A stretch of 64,000 nucleotides of DNA. It comes from Isoperla grammatica (Eukaryota > Arthropoda > Insecta > Plecoptera > Perlodidae). Below the pieces are notes generated by a model. That model was not told where the DNA came from, did not search any database, and saw nothing but the letters and a program-made list of their open reading frames with translations. The stretch spans positions 1,364,001 to 1,428,000 of the forward strand of contig CAMDTW010000523.1 in assembly GCA_945910005.1 (NCBI GenBank), in the 5' to 3' direction. The position numbers were made by a program, and so were the translations under genes. Below are positions 1 to 11,800 of this stretch, one piece after another (the first letter of the stretch is position 1; each line of letters starts with the position of its first letter).

Positions 1-229
1 TGCTGGGTCATATATGCTGAGTCTTATATGCTTGGTATTATATGCTGGGTCTTATATGCTGAGTCTTATATGCTGGGTCTTATATGCTGGGTCTTATACG
101 CTAGGTCTTATATGCTGGGTCTTATATGCTGAGTCTTATATGCTGGGTCTTATATGCTAAGTCTCATATGCTGAGTCTTATATGCTGAGTCTTATATGCT
201 GAATCTAATATGCTGGGTCTAATATGCTG

Positions 230-1260
230 GGTCTTATATGCTGAGTCTTATATGCAGGGTCTTATATGCAGGGTCTTATATGCTGAGTCTTATATGCTGG
301 GTCTAATATGCTGGGTCTTATATGCTGGGTCTTATACGCTGGGTCTTATATGCTGAGTCTTATATGCAGGGTCTTATATGCAGGGTCTTATATGCTGAGT
401 CTTATATGCAGGGTCTTATATGCAGGGTCTTATATGCTGAGTCTTATATGCTGGGTCTTATATGCTGGGTCTTATATGCTGGGTCTTATATGCTGGGTCT
501 TATATGCTGAGTCTTATATGCAGGGTCTTATATGCAGGGTCTTATATGCTGAGTCTTATATGCAGGGTCTTATATGCTGGGTCTTATATGCTGGGTCTTA
601 TATGCTGGGTCTTATATGCTGAGTCTTATATGCAGGGTCTTATATGCAGGGTCTTATATGCTGAGTCTGATATGCTTAGTCTTATATGCTGGGTCTTATA
701 TGCTGAGTCTTATATGCTGGGTCTTATATGCAGGTTCTTATATGCTGAGTCTTATATGCTGAGTCTTATATGCTGAGTCTTATATGCTATGTCTTATATG
801 CTGGGTCTTATATGCTGGGTCTTATATGCTGGGTCTTATATGCTGAGTCTTATATGCCTAGTCTTATATGCTGGGTCTTATATGCTGGGTCTTATATGCT
901 GGGTCTTACATGCTGGGTCTTATATGCTGGGTCTTATATGCTGGGTCTTATATGCTGGGTCTTATATGCTGAGTCTTATATGCTGGGTCTTATATGCTGG
1001 GTATTATATGCCGGGTCTTACATGCTGGGTCTTATATGCTGGGTCTTATATGCTGGGGCTTATATGCTGGGTCTTATATGCTGAGTCTTATATGCTGAGT
1101 CTTAAATACTGAGTCTTATATGCTGAGTCTTATATGCTGAGTCTTATATGCTGAGTCTTAAATGCTGAGTCTTATATGCTGAGTCTTATATGCAGGTTCT
1201 TATATGCGAGGACTTATATGCTGAGTCTTATATGCAGGTTCTTATATGCTGAGTCTTATA
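230..1260 (+). repeat. Internal duplicate segment of A1 (partner at about 4890-5893)
   Basis: The segment recurs within the same unit at +4,661 in its first part and +4,633 in its later part, a two-monomer difference. TGCGAGGACTTATA at 1205 matches the one at 5838. TGCCTAGTC and TGCTGGGGC monomers also recur. The A unit is thus partly a dimer of an older unit of about 4.6 kb, comparable to the 4,352-bp segment of family C. Confidence 0.75.
1205..1218 (+). other. Rare monomer TGCGAGGACTTATA
   Basis: Copies are at 1205, 5838, 9743, 14376, 18589, 23852 and 63625. It occurs twice per full A unit (4,633 bp apart) and is absent from C1-C3, where the flanking segment was deleted. It separates A-type from C-type sequence and supports the A-type identity of the right-hand end. 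Confidence 0.85.
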
Positions 1261-1413
1261 AGCTGAGTCTTATATGCTGAGTCTTATATGCAGGGTCTTA
1301 TATGCTGGGTCTTATATGCTGGGTCTAATATGCTGGGTCTTATATGCTGAGTCTTATATGCTGAGTCTTATATGCTGGGTCTTATATGCTGGGTCTTATA
1401 TGCTGGGTCTTAT

Positions 1414-1419
1414 AAGCTT
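1414..1419 (+). other. AAGCTT (HindIII) marker, nine regularly placed copies
   Basis: A monomer reading TTATAAGCTTGG creates the hexamer. I find it at 1414, 9952, 18798, 24061, 35399, 39751, 46664, 53380 and 57732. Spacings are 8538, 8846, 5263, 11338, 4352, 6913, 6716 and 4352 bp, which directly reports the higher-order periods. I cannot exclude a missed site by eye. Confidence 0.85.
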
Positions 1420-2212
1420 GGTCTTATATACTGAGTCTTATATGCTGGGTCTAATATGCTGGGTCTTATATGCAGGTTCTTATATGCTAAGTCTTATATG
1501 CAGGTTCTTATATGCTGAGTCTTATATCCTGAGTCTTATATGCTGGGTCTTATATGCAGGTTCTTATATGCTGAGTCTTATTTGCTGGGTCTTATATGCA
1601 GGTTCTTATATGCTGAGTCTTATATGCAGAGTCTTATATGCTGGGTCTTATATGCTGGGTCTTATATGCTGGATCTTATATGCTGAGTCTTATATGCTGG
1701 GTCTAATGTGCTGGGTCTTATATGCAGGTTCTTATATGCTAAATCTTATATGCAGGTTCTTATATGCTGAGTCTTATATGCTGAGTCTTATATGCTGGGT
1801 CTTATATGCTGGGTCTAATATGCTGGGTCTTATATGCTGGGTCTAACATGCAGGGTCTTATATGCAGGGTCTTATATGCTGGGTCTTATATGCTGAGTCT
1901 TATATGCTGAGTCTTATATGCTGGGTCTTATATGCTGGGTCTTATATGCTGGGTCTTATATGCTGGGTCTTACATGCAGAGTCTTATATGCAGGGTCTTA
2001 TATGCTGGGTCTTATATGCTTAGTCTTATATGCTGAGTCTTATATGCTGGGTCTTATATGCTGTCTCTTATATGCTGAGTCTTACATGCTGGGTCGTATA
2101 TGCAGGTTCTTATATGCTGAGTCTTATATGCTGAGTCTTATGTGCTGGGTCTTATATGCTGAGTCTTATATGCTGGGTCTTATATGCTGAGTCTTATATG
2201 CTTCGTCTTATA

Positions 2213-2224
2213 TGCTGGGTCTTA
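2213..2224 (+). other. 12-bp monomer class (minus 2)
   Basis: TGCTGGGTCTTA is followed directly by TTCAGTCTCTTACA, two bases short of two full monomers. Equivalent 12-mers start at 10751, 19597, 24860, 36198, 40550, 47463, 54179 and 58531. A full-length relative of the junction, TGCAGTCTCTTACA, exists near 3234, so the short form is a deletion that was later amplified with the higher-order unit. Confidence 0.85.
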
Positions 2225-2516
2225 TTCAGTCTCTTACATGCTGAGTCTTACATGCTGGGTCTTATATGAAGGTTCTTATATGCTGAGTCTTATATGCTGA
2301 GTCTTATGTGCTTAGTCTTATATGCTGGGTCTTATATGCTGGGTCTTACATGCTGGGTCTTATATGCTGGGTCTTATATGCTGGGTCTTATATGCTGAGT
2401 CTTATATGCTGAGTCTTATATGCTGAGTCTTATATGCTGTGTCTTATATGCTGGGTCTTATATGCTGAGTCTTATATGCAGGGTCTTATATGCAGGGTTT
2501 TATATGCTAAGTCTTA

Positions 2517-2585
2517 TATGCTAAGTCTTAAATGCTGGGTCTTATATGCTGAATCTAATATGCTGGGTCTAATATGCTGGGTCTT
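2517..2585 (+). repeat. Recurrent five-monomer cassette (TTAAA, then GAATCTAATA)
   Basis: A fixed series (TGCTAAGTC-TTAAA, TGCTGGGTC-TTATA, TGCTGAATC-TAATA, TGCTGGGTC-TAATA) is present four times in A1, near 2517, 3567, 4352 and 7124. It recurs in every other block. The fixed order of rare monomers marks an old ancestral segment from which larger units were built. Confidence 0.7.
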
Positions 2586-4226
2586 ATATGCTGAGTCTTA
2601 TATGCAGGGTCTTATATGCAGGGTCTTATATGCTGAGTCTTATATGCTGGGTCTAATATGCTGGGTCTTATATGCTGGGTCTTATACGCTGGATCTTATA
2701 TGCTGAGTCTTATATGCTGGGTCTAATGTGCTGGGTCTTATATTCAGGTTCTTAAATGCTGAGTCTTATATGCAGGTTCTTATATGCTGAGTCTTTTATG
2801 CTAAGTCTTATATGCTGGGTCTTATATGCAGGTTCTTATATGCTGAGTCTTATATGCTGGGTCTTATATGCTGGGTCTTATACGCTGGATCTTATATGCT
2901 GAGTCTTATATGCTGAATCTAATGTGCTGGGTCTTATATGCAGGTTCTTAAATGCTGAGTCTTATATGCAGGTTCTTATATGCTGAGTCTTATATGCTGA
3001 GTCTTTTATGCTGGGTCTAATATGCTGGGTCTTATATGCTGGGTCTAATATGCTGGGTCGTATATGCTGAGTCCTATATGCAGGGTCTTATATGCGGGGT
3101 CTTATATGCTGAGTCTTATATGCTAGGTCTTATATGCTGGGTCTTACATGCAGGGTCTTATATGCAGGGCCTTATATGCTGGGTCTTATATGCTGAGTCT
3201 TATATGCTTCGTCTTATATGCTGGGTCTTATATGCAGTCTCTTACATGCTGAGTCTTACATGCTGGGTCTTATATGAAGGTTCTTATATGCTAAGTCTTA
3301 TATGCTGCGTCTTATGTGCTAAGTCTTATATGCTGAGTCTTATATGCCAAGTCTTATATGCTGGGTCTTATATGCTGGGTCTTTTATGCTGGGTCTTACA
3401 TGCTGGGTCTTATATGCTGGGTCTTATATGCTGGGTCTTATATGCTAAGTCTTATATGCTGAGTCTTATATGCTGAGTCTTATACGCTGAGTCTTATATG
3501 CTGGGTCTAATATGCTGAGTCTTATATGCAGGGTCTTATATGCAGGGTTTTATATGCTAAGTCTTATATGCTAAGTCTTAAATGCTGGGTCTTATATGCT
3601 GAATCTAATATGCTGGGTCTAATATGCTGGGTCTTATATGCTGAGTCTTATATGCTGGGTCTAATATGCTGGGTCTTATATGCTGAGTCTTATATGCAGG
3701 GTCTTATATGCGGGGTCTTATATGCTTAGTCTTATATGCTGGGTCTTATATGCTGGGTCTTACATGCAGGGTCTTATATGCAGGGCCTTATATGCTGGGT
3801 CTTAAATGCTGAGTCTTATATGCTTCGTCTTATATGCTGAGTCTTATATGCAGTCTCTTACATGCTGAGTCTTATATGCTAAGTCTTATATGCAGGTTCT
3901 TATATGCTGAGTCTTATATGCTGAGTCTTATATGCTGGGTCTTATATGCTGAGTCTTATTTGCTGGGTCTTATATGCAGGTTTTTATACGCTGAGTCTTA
4001 TATGCTGGGTCTTATATGCTGGATCTTATATGCTGAGTCTTATATGCTGGGTCTTATGTGCTAGGTCTTATATGCAGGTTCTTATATGCTGAGTCTTATA
4101 TGCAGGTTCTTATATGCTGAGTCTTATATGCTGAGTCTTATATGCTGGGTCTTATATGCAGGTTCTTATATGCTGAGTCTTATATGCTGGGTCTTATATG
4201 CTGGGTCTAATATGCTGGGTCTTATA

Positions 4227-4241
4227 TGCTTGGGTCTTATA
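4227..4241 (+). other. 15-bp monomer class (plus 1)
   Basis: TGCTTGGGTCTTATA starts at 4227, 12765, 21611, 26874 and 29661. A TACTTGGGTC form starts at 6999, 15537 and 32153. A TGCTTAGGTC form, specific to family C, starts at 38590, 42942, 49855, 56571 and 60923. One inserted T is common to all; the G-to-A change separates family C from family A. Confidence 0.85.
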
Positions 4242-4310
4242 TGCTGAGTCTTATATGCTGCGTCTTATATTCTGGGTCTTATATGCTGGGTCTTATATGC
4301 TGAGTCTTAT

Positions 4311-4870
4311 ATGCAGGGTCTTATATGCAGGGTCTTATATGCTGAGTCTTATATGCTAAGTCTTAAATGCTGGGTCTTATATGCTGAATCTAATATGCTG
4401 GGTCTAATATGCTGGGTCTTATATGCTGAGTCTTATATGCAGGGTCTTATATGCAGGGTCTTATATGCTGAGTCTTTTATGCTGGGTCTTATATGCTGGG
4501 TCTTATATGCTGGGTCTTATATGCTGAGTCTTATATGCTGGGTCTTATATGCTGGGTCTTATATGCAGGGTCTTATATGCTAAGTCTTATATGCTGGGTC
4601 TTATATGCTGGGTCTTATATGCTGGGTCTTATATGCGGGTTCTTATATGCTGAGTCTTATATGCTGTGTCTTATATGCTGGGTCTTATATGCAGGGTCTT
4701 ATATGCTGAGTCTTATATGCTGAGTCTTATATGCTGGGTCTTATATGCTGGGTCTTATATGCTGGGTCTTATATGCAGGGTCTTAAATGCTCAGTCTTAT
4801 ATGCTGGGTCTAATATGCTGGGTCTTATATGCTGGGTCTTATATGCTGGGTCTTATATGCTGGGTCTTAT
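4311..4870 (+). repeat. Internal duplicate segment of A1 (partner at about 7083-7640)
   Basis: The block from TGCAGGGTC through TGCTAAGTCTTAAA and TGCTGAATCTAATA to TGCTCAGTC recurs at +2,772 (198 monomers), dropping to +2,771 after the 13-mer at 7322. A third related copy of its second half starts near 6354. The 2.77-kb spacing is close to the 2,787-bp duplication at 24977-30550. Confidence 0.75.
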
Positions 4871-6229
4871 ATGCTGAGTCTTATATGCTGAGTCTTATAT
4901 GCTGAGTCTTATATGCAGGGTCTTATATGCAGGGTCTTATATGCTGAGTCTTATATGCTGGGTCTAATATGCTGGGTCTTATATGCTGGGTCTTATACGC
5001 TGGGTCTTATATGCTGAGTCTTATATGCAGGGTCTTATATGCAGGGTCTTATATGCAGGGTCTTATATGCTGAGTCTTATATGCTGGGTCTTATATGCTG
5101 GGTCTTATATGCTGGGTCTTATATGCTGGGTCTTATATGCTGAGTCTTATATGCAGGGTCTTATATGCAGGGTCTTATATGCTGAGTCTTATATGCGGGG
5201 TCTTATATGCTGGGTCTTATATGCTGGGTCTTATATGCTGGGTCTTATATGCTGAGTCTTATATGCAGGGTCTTATATGCAGGGTCTTATATGCTGAGTC
5301 TGATATGCTTAGTCTTATATGCTGGGTCTTATATGCTGAGTCTTATATGCTGGGTCTTATATGCAGGTTCTTATATGCTGAGTCTTATATGCCGAGTCTT
5401 ATATGCTGAGTCTTATATGCTGAGTCTTATATGCTGGGTCTTATATGCTGGGTCTTATATGCTGGGTCTTATATGCTGAGTCTTATATGCCTAGTCTTAT
5501 ATGCTGGGTCTTATATGCTGGGTCTTATATGCTGGGTCTTACATGCTGGGTCTTATATGCTGGGTCTTATATGCTGGGTCTTATATGCTGGGTCTTATAT
5601 GCTGAGTCTTATATGCTGGGTCTTATATGCTGGGTATTATATGCCGGGTCTTACATGCTGGGTCTTATATGCTGGGTCTTATATGCTGGGGCTTATATGC
5701 TGGGTCTTATATGCTGAGTCTTATATGCTGAGTCTTATATACTGAGTCTTATATGCTGAGTTTTATATGCTGAGTCTTATATGCTGAGTCTTAAATGCTG
5801 AGTCTTATATGCTGAGTCTTATATGCAGGTTCTTATATGCGAGGACTTATATGCTGAGTCTTATATGCAGGTTCTTATATGCTGAGTCTTATATGCTGAG
5901 TCTTATATGCTGAGTCTTATATGCAGGGTCTTATATGCTGGGTCTTATATGTTGGGTCTAATATGCTGGGTCTTATATGCTGGGTCTTACATGCTGAGTC
6001 TTTTATGCAGGTTCTTATATGCTGAGTCTTATATGCTGAGTCTTATTTGCTGGGTCTTATATGCAGGTTCTTATACGCTGAGTCTTATATGCTGAGTCTT
6101 ATATGCTGGGTCTTATATGCAGGTTCTTATATGCTGAGTCTTATATGCTGGGTCTTATATGCTGGGTCTTATATGCTGGGTCTTATATGCTGGGTCTTAT
6201 ATGCTGAGTCTTATATGCTGGGACTTATA

Positions 6230-6242
6230 TGCTGGGTCTTTT
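6230..6242 (+). other. 13-bp monomer class with a T run (minus 1)
   Basis: TGCTGGGTCTTTT precedes TGCAGGGTC, giving TCTTTTTGCAGG. Other copies start at 7322, 14768, 15860, 31384, 32476, 38913, 43265, 50178, 50933, 56894 and 61246. One base is lost and the TATA is replaced by T. The result resembles a eukaryotic 3' splice site (pyrimidine run then GCAG/G); no function is shown. Confidence 0.85.
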
Positions 6243-7894
6243 TGCAGGGTCTTATATGCTAAGTCTTATATGCTGGGTCTTATATGCTGGGTCTTATATG
6301 CTGGGTCTTATATGCGGGTTCTTATATGCTGAGTCTTATATGCTGGGTCTTATATGCTGGGTCTTATATGCAGGGTCTTATATGCTGAGTCTTATATGCT
6401 AAGTCTTATATGCTGGGTCTTATATGCTGGGTCTTATATGCTGGGTCTTATATGCAGGGTCTTAAATGCTCAGTCTTATATGCTGGGTCTAATATGCTGG
6501 GTCTTATATGCTGGGTCTTATATGCTGGGTCTTATATGCTGGGTCTTATATACTGAGTCTTATATGCTGGGTCTAATATGCTGGGTCTTATATGCAGGTT
6601 CTTATATGCTAAGTCTTATATGCAGGTTCTTATATGCTGAGTCTTATATGCTGAGTCTTATATGCTGGGTCTTATATGCAGGTTCTTATATGCTGAGTCT
6701 TATATGCTGGGTCTTATATGCAGGTTCTTATATGCTGAGTCTTATATGCAGAGTCTTATATGCTAAGTCTTATATGCTGGGTCTTATATGCTGGATCTTA
6801 TATGCTGAGTCTTATATGCTGGGTCTAATGTGCTAGGTCTTATATGCAGGTTCTTATATGCTGAGTCTTATATGCAGGTTCTTATATGCTGAGTCTTATA
6901 TGCTGAGTCTTATATGCTGGGTCTTATATGCAGGTTCTTATATGCTGAGTCTTATATGCTGGGTCTTATATGCTGGGTCTAATATGCTGGGTCTTATATA
7001 CTTGGGTCTTATATGCTGAGTCTTATATGCTGCGTCTTATATTCTGGGTCTTATATGCTGGGTCTTATATGCTGAGTCTTATATGCAGGGTCTTATATGC
7101 AGGGTCTTATATGCTGAGTCTTATATGCTAAGTCTTAAATGCTGGGTCTTATATGCTGAATCTAATATGCTGGGTCTAATATGCTGGGTCTTATATGCTG
7201 AGTCTTATATGCAGGGTCTTATATGCAGGGTCTTATATGCTGAGTCTTTTATGCTGGGTCTTATATGCTGGGTCTTATATGCTGGGTCTTATATGCTGAG
7301 TCTTATATGCTGGGTCTTATATGCTGGGTCTTTTTGCAGGGTCTTATATGCTAATTCTTATATGCTGGGTCTTATATGCTGGGTCTTATATGCTGGGTCT
7401 TATATGCGGGTTCTTATATGCTGAGTCTTATATGCTGGGTATTATATGCTGGGTCTTATATGCAGGGTCTTATATGCTGAGTCTTATATGCTGAGTCTTA
7501 TATGCTGGGTCTTATATGCTGGGTCTTATATGCTGGGTCATATATGCAGGGTCTTAAATGCTCAGTCTTATATGCTGGGTCTAATATGCTGGGTCTTATA
7601 TGCTGGGTCTTATATGCTGGGTCTTATATGCTGGGTCTTATATGCTGAGTCTTATATGCTGAGTCTTATATGCTGGGTCTTATATGCTGAGTCTTATATG
7701 CTGGTTTTTATATGCTGGGTCTTATATGCTGGGTCTTATATGCTGAGTCTTATATGCTGGTTTTTATATGCTGGGTCTTATATGCAGGTTCTTATATGCA
7801 GGTTCTTATATGCTAAGTCTTATATGCAGGTTCTTAAATGCTGGGTCTTATATGCTGAGTCTTATATGCTGGGTCTTATATGCTGAGTCTTATA

Positions 7895-7908
7895 TGCTGA
7901 CCCTTACA
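7895..7908 (+). other. Rare monomer TGCTGACCCTTACA
   Basis: Three substitutions from TGCTGAGTCTTATA are fixed together. Copies are at 7895, 16433, 27519, 30306, 33049, 39150, 43502, 50415, 51170, 57131 and 61483. It tags the late part of each unit and shows which deletions removed that part: A3 has none. Confidence 0.85.
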
Positions 7909-8846
7909 TGCTGGGTCTTATTTGCTGGGTCTTATATGCAGGGTCTTATATGCTGGGTCTTATATGCCGGGTCTTATATGCTGGGTCTTAAATGCTGAGT
8001 CTTATATGCTGGGTCTTATATGCTGAATCTAATATGCTGGGTCTAATATGCTGGGTCTTATATGCTGAGTCTTATATGCAGGGTCTTATATGCAGGGTCT
8101 TATATGCTGAGTCTTATATGCTGGGTCTAATATGCTGGGTCTAATATACTGGGTCTTATACGCTGGGTCTTATATGCTGAGTCTTATATGCAGGGTCTTA
8201 TATGCAGGGTCTTATATGCTAAGTCTTATATGCAGGGTCTTATATGCAGGGTCTTATATGCTGATTCTTATATGCTGGGTCTAATATGCTGGGTCTTATA
8301 TGCTGAGTCTAATATGCAGGGTCTTATATGCAGGGTCTTATATGCTGAGTCTTATATGCAGGGTCTTATATGCTGGGTCTTATATGCTGGGTCTTATATG
8401 CTGGGTCTTATATGCTGAGTCTTATATGCAGGGTCTTATATGCACGGTCTTATATGCTTAGTCTTATATGCTTAGTCTTATATGCTGGGTCTTATATGCT
8501 GAGTCTTATTTGCTTGGTCTTATATGCAGGTTCTTATATGCTGAGTCTTATATGCTGAGTCTTATATGCTGAGTCTTATATGCTGAGTCTTATATTCTGG
8601 GTCTTATATGCTGGGTCTTATATGCTGGGTCTTATATGCTGGGTCTTATATGCTGGGTCTTATATGCTGGATCTTATATGCTGGGTCTTAAATGCTGAGT
8701 CTTATATGCTGGGTCTTATATGCTGAGTCATATATGCTGAGTCTTATATGCTGGGTCTTATATGCTGGGTCTTATATGCTGGATCTTATATGCTTAGTCT
8801 TATATGCTGGGTCTTATATGCTGGGTCTTATATGCTGGGTCTTATA

Positions 8847-11800
8847 TGCTGGGTCATATATGCTGAGTCTTATATGCTTGGTATTATATGCTGGGTCTTA
8901 TATGCTGAGTCTTATATGCTGGGTCTTATATGCTGGGTCTTATACGCTAGGTCTTATATGCTGGGTCTTATATGCTGAGTCTTATATGCTGGGTCTTATA
9001 TGCTAAGTCTCATATGCTGAGTCTTATATGCTGAGTCTTATATGCTGAATCTAATATGCTGGGTCTAATATGCTGGGTCTTATATGCTGAGTCTTATATG
9101 CAGGGTCTTATATGCAGGGTCTTATATGCTGAGTCTTATATGCTGGGTCTAATATGCTGGGTCTTATATGCTGGGTCTTATACGCTGGGTCTTATATGCT
9201 GAGTCTTATATGCAGGGTCTTATATGCAGGGTCTTATATGCTGAGTCTTATATGCAGGGTCTTATATGCAGGGTCTTATATGCTGAGTCTTATATGCTGG
9301 GTCTTATATGCTGGGTCTTATATGCTGGGTCTTATATGCTGGGTCTTATATGCTGAGTCTTATATGCAGGGTCTTATATGCAGGGTCTTATATGCTGAGT
9401 CTTATATGCTGGGTCTTATATGCTGGGTCTTATATGCTGGGTCTTACATGCTGGGTCTTATATGCTGGGTCTTATATGCTGGGTCTTATATGCTGGGTCT
9501 TATATGCTGAGTCTTATATGCTGGGTCTTATATGCTGGGTATTATATGCCGGGTCTTACATGCTGGGTCTTATATGCTGGGTCTTATATGCTGGGGCTTA
9601 TATGCTGGGTCTTATATGCTGAGTCTTATATGCTGAGTCTTAAATACTGAGTCTTATATGCTGAGTCTTATATGCTGAGTCTTATATGCTGAGTCTTAAA
9701 TGCTGAGTCTTATATGCTGAGTCTTATATGCAGGTTCTTATATGCGAGGACTTATATGCTGAGTCTTATATGCAGGTTCTTATATGCTGAGTCTTATAAG
9801 CTGAGTCTTATATGCTGAGTCTTATATGCAGGGTCTTATATGCTGGGTCTTATATGCTGGGTCTAATATGCTGGGTCTTATATGCTGAGTCTTATATGCT
9901 GAGTCTTATATGCTGGGTCTTATATGCTGGGTCTTATATGCTGGGTCTTATAAGCTTGGTCTTATATACTGAGTCTTATATGCTGGGTCTAATATGCTGG
10001 GTCTTATATGCAGGTTCTTATATGCTAAGTCTTATATGCAGGTTCTTATATGCTGAGTCTTATATCCTGAGTCTTATATGCTGGGTCTTATATGCAGGTT
10101 CTTATATGCTGAGTCTTATTTGCTGGGTCTTATATGCAGGTTCTTATATGCTGAGTCTTATATGCAGAGTCTTATATGCTGGGTCTTATATGCTGGGTCT
10201 TATATGCTGGATCTTATATGCTGAGTCTTATATGCTGGGTCTAATGTGCTGGGTCTTATATGCAGGTTCTTATATGCTAAATCTTATATGCAGGTTCTTA
10301 TATGCTGAGTCTTATATGCTGAGTCTTATATGCTGGGTCTTATATGCTGGGTCTAATATGCTGGGTCTTATATGCTGGGTCTAACATGCAGGGTCTTATA
10401 TGCAGGGTCTTATATGCTGGGTCTTATATGCTGAGTCTTATATGCTGAGTCTTATATGCTGGGTCTTATATGCTGGGTCTTATATGCTGGGTCTTATATG
10501 CTGGGTCTTACATGCAGAGTCTTATATGCAGGGTCTTATATGCTGGGTCTTATATGCTTAGTCTTATATGCTGAGTCTTATATGCTGGGTCTTATATGCT
10601 GTCTCTTATATGCTGAGTCTTACATGCTGGGTCGTATATGCAGGTTCTTATATGCTGAGTCTTATATGCTGAGTCTTATGTGCTGGGTCTTATATGCTGA
10701 GTCTTATATGCTGGGTCTTATATGCTGAGTCTTATATGCTTCGTCTTATATGCTGGGTCTTATTCAGTCTCTTACATGCTGAGTCTTACATGCTGGGTCT
10801 TATATGAAGGTTCTTATATGCTGAGTCTTATATGCTGAGTCTTATGTGCTTAGTCTTATATGCTGGGTCTTATATGCTGGGTCTTACATGCTGGGTCTTA
10901 TATGCTGGGTCTTATATGCTGGGTCTTATATGCTGAGTCTTATATGCTGAGTCTTATATGCTGAGTCTTATATGCTGTGTCTTATATGCTGGGTCTTATA
11001 TGCTGAGTCTTATATGCAGGGTCTTATATGCAGGGTTTTATATGCTAAGTCTTATATGCTAAGTCTTAAATGCTGGGTCTTATATGCTGAATCTAATATG
11101 CTGGGTCTAATATGCTGGGTCTTATATGCTGAGTCTTATATGCAGGGTCTTATATGCAGGGTCTTATATGCTGAGTCTTATATGCTGGGTCTAATATGCT
11201 GGGTCTTATATGCTGGGTCTTATACGCTGGATCTTATATGCTGAGTCTTATATGCTGGGTCTAATGTGCTGGGTCTTATATTCAGGTTCTTAAATGCTGA
11301 GTCTTATATGCAGGTTCTTATATGCTGAGTCTTTTATGCTAAGTCTTATATGCTGGGTCTTATATGCAGGTTCTTATATGCTGAGTCTTATATGCTGGGT
11401 CTTATATGCTGGGTCTTATACGCTGGATCTTATATGCTGAGTCTTATATGCTGGGTCTAATGTGCTGGGTCTTATATGCAGGTTCTTAAATGCTGAGTCT
11501 TATATGCAGGTTCTTATATGCTGAGTCTTATATGCTGAGTCTTTTATGCTGGGTCTAATATGCTGGGTCTTATATGCTGGGTCTAATATGCTGGGTCGTA
11601 TATGCTGAGTCCTATATGCAGGGTCTTATATGCGGGGTCTTATATGCTGAGTCTTATATGCTAGGTCTTATATGCTGGGTCTTACATGCAGGGTCTTATA
11701 TGCAGGGCCTTATATGCTGGGTCTTATATGCTGAGTCTTATATGCTTCGTCTTATATGCTGGGTCTTATATGCAGTCTCTTACATGCTGAGTCTTACATG

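Larger units (their letters stand above)
1..8846 (+). repeat. Higher-order repeat A1 (8,846 bp, reference copy)
   Basis: The barcode starting TGCTGGGTCATATA, then TGCTTGGTATTATA two monomers later, recurs at 8847, 17385 and 22648, which defines this unit. It holds about 632 monomers. Its length is 632 x 14 minus 2, and the minus 2 is explained by five odd-length monomers (one 12-mer, two 13-mers, two 15-mers). The unit contains shorter internal duplications, so it arose by repeated segmental duplication inside the array. The window may start at an arbitrary point of the unit; the boundary chosen is only a reference phase. Confidence 0.9.

Noticed and set aside
7895..7908. GACCC in TGCTGACCCTTACA as an inverted monomer
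   Set aside because: The flanks remain in the plus orientation and the monomer is explained by three substitutions; no inverted TATAAGACCC is seen on the plus strand.
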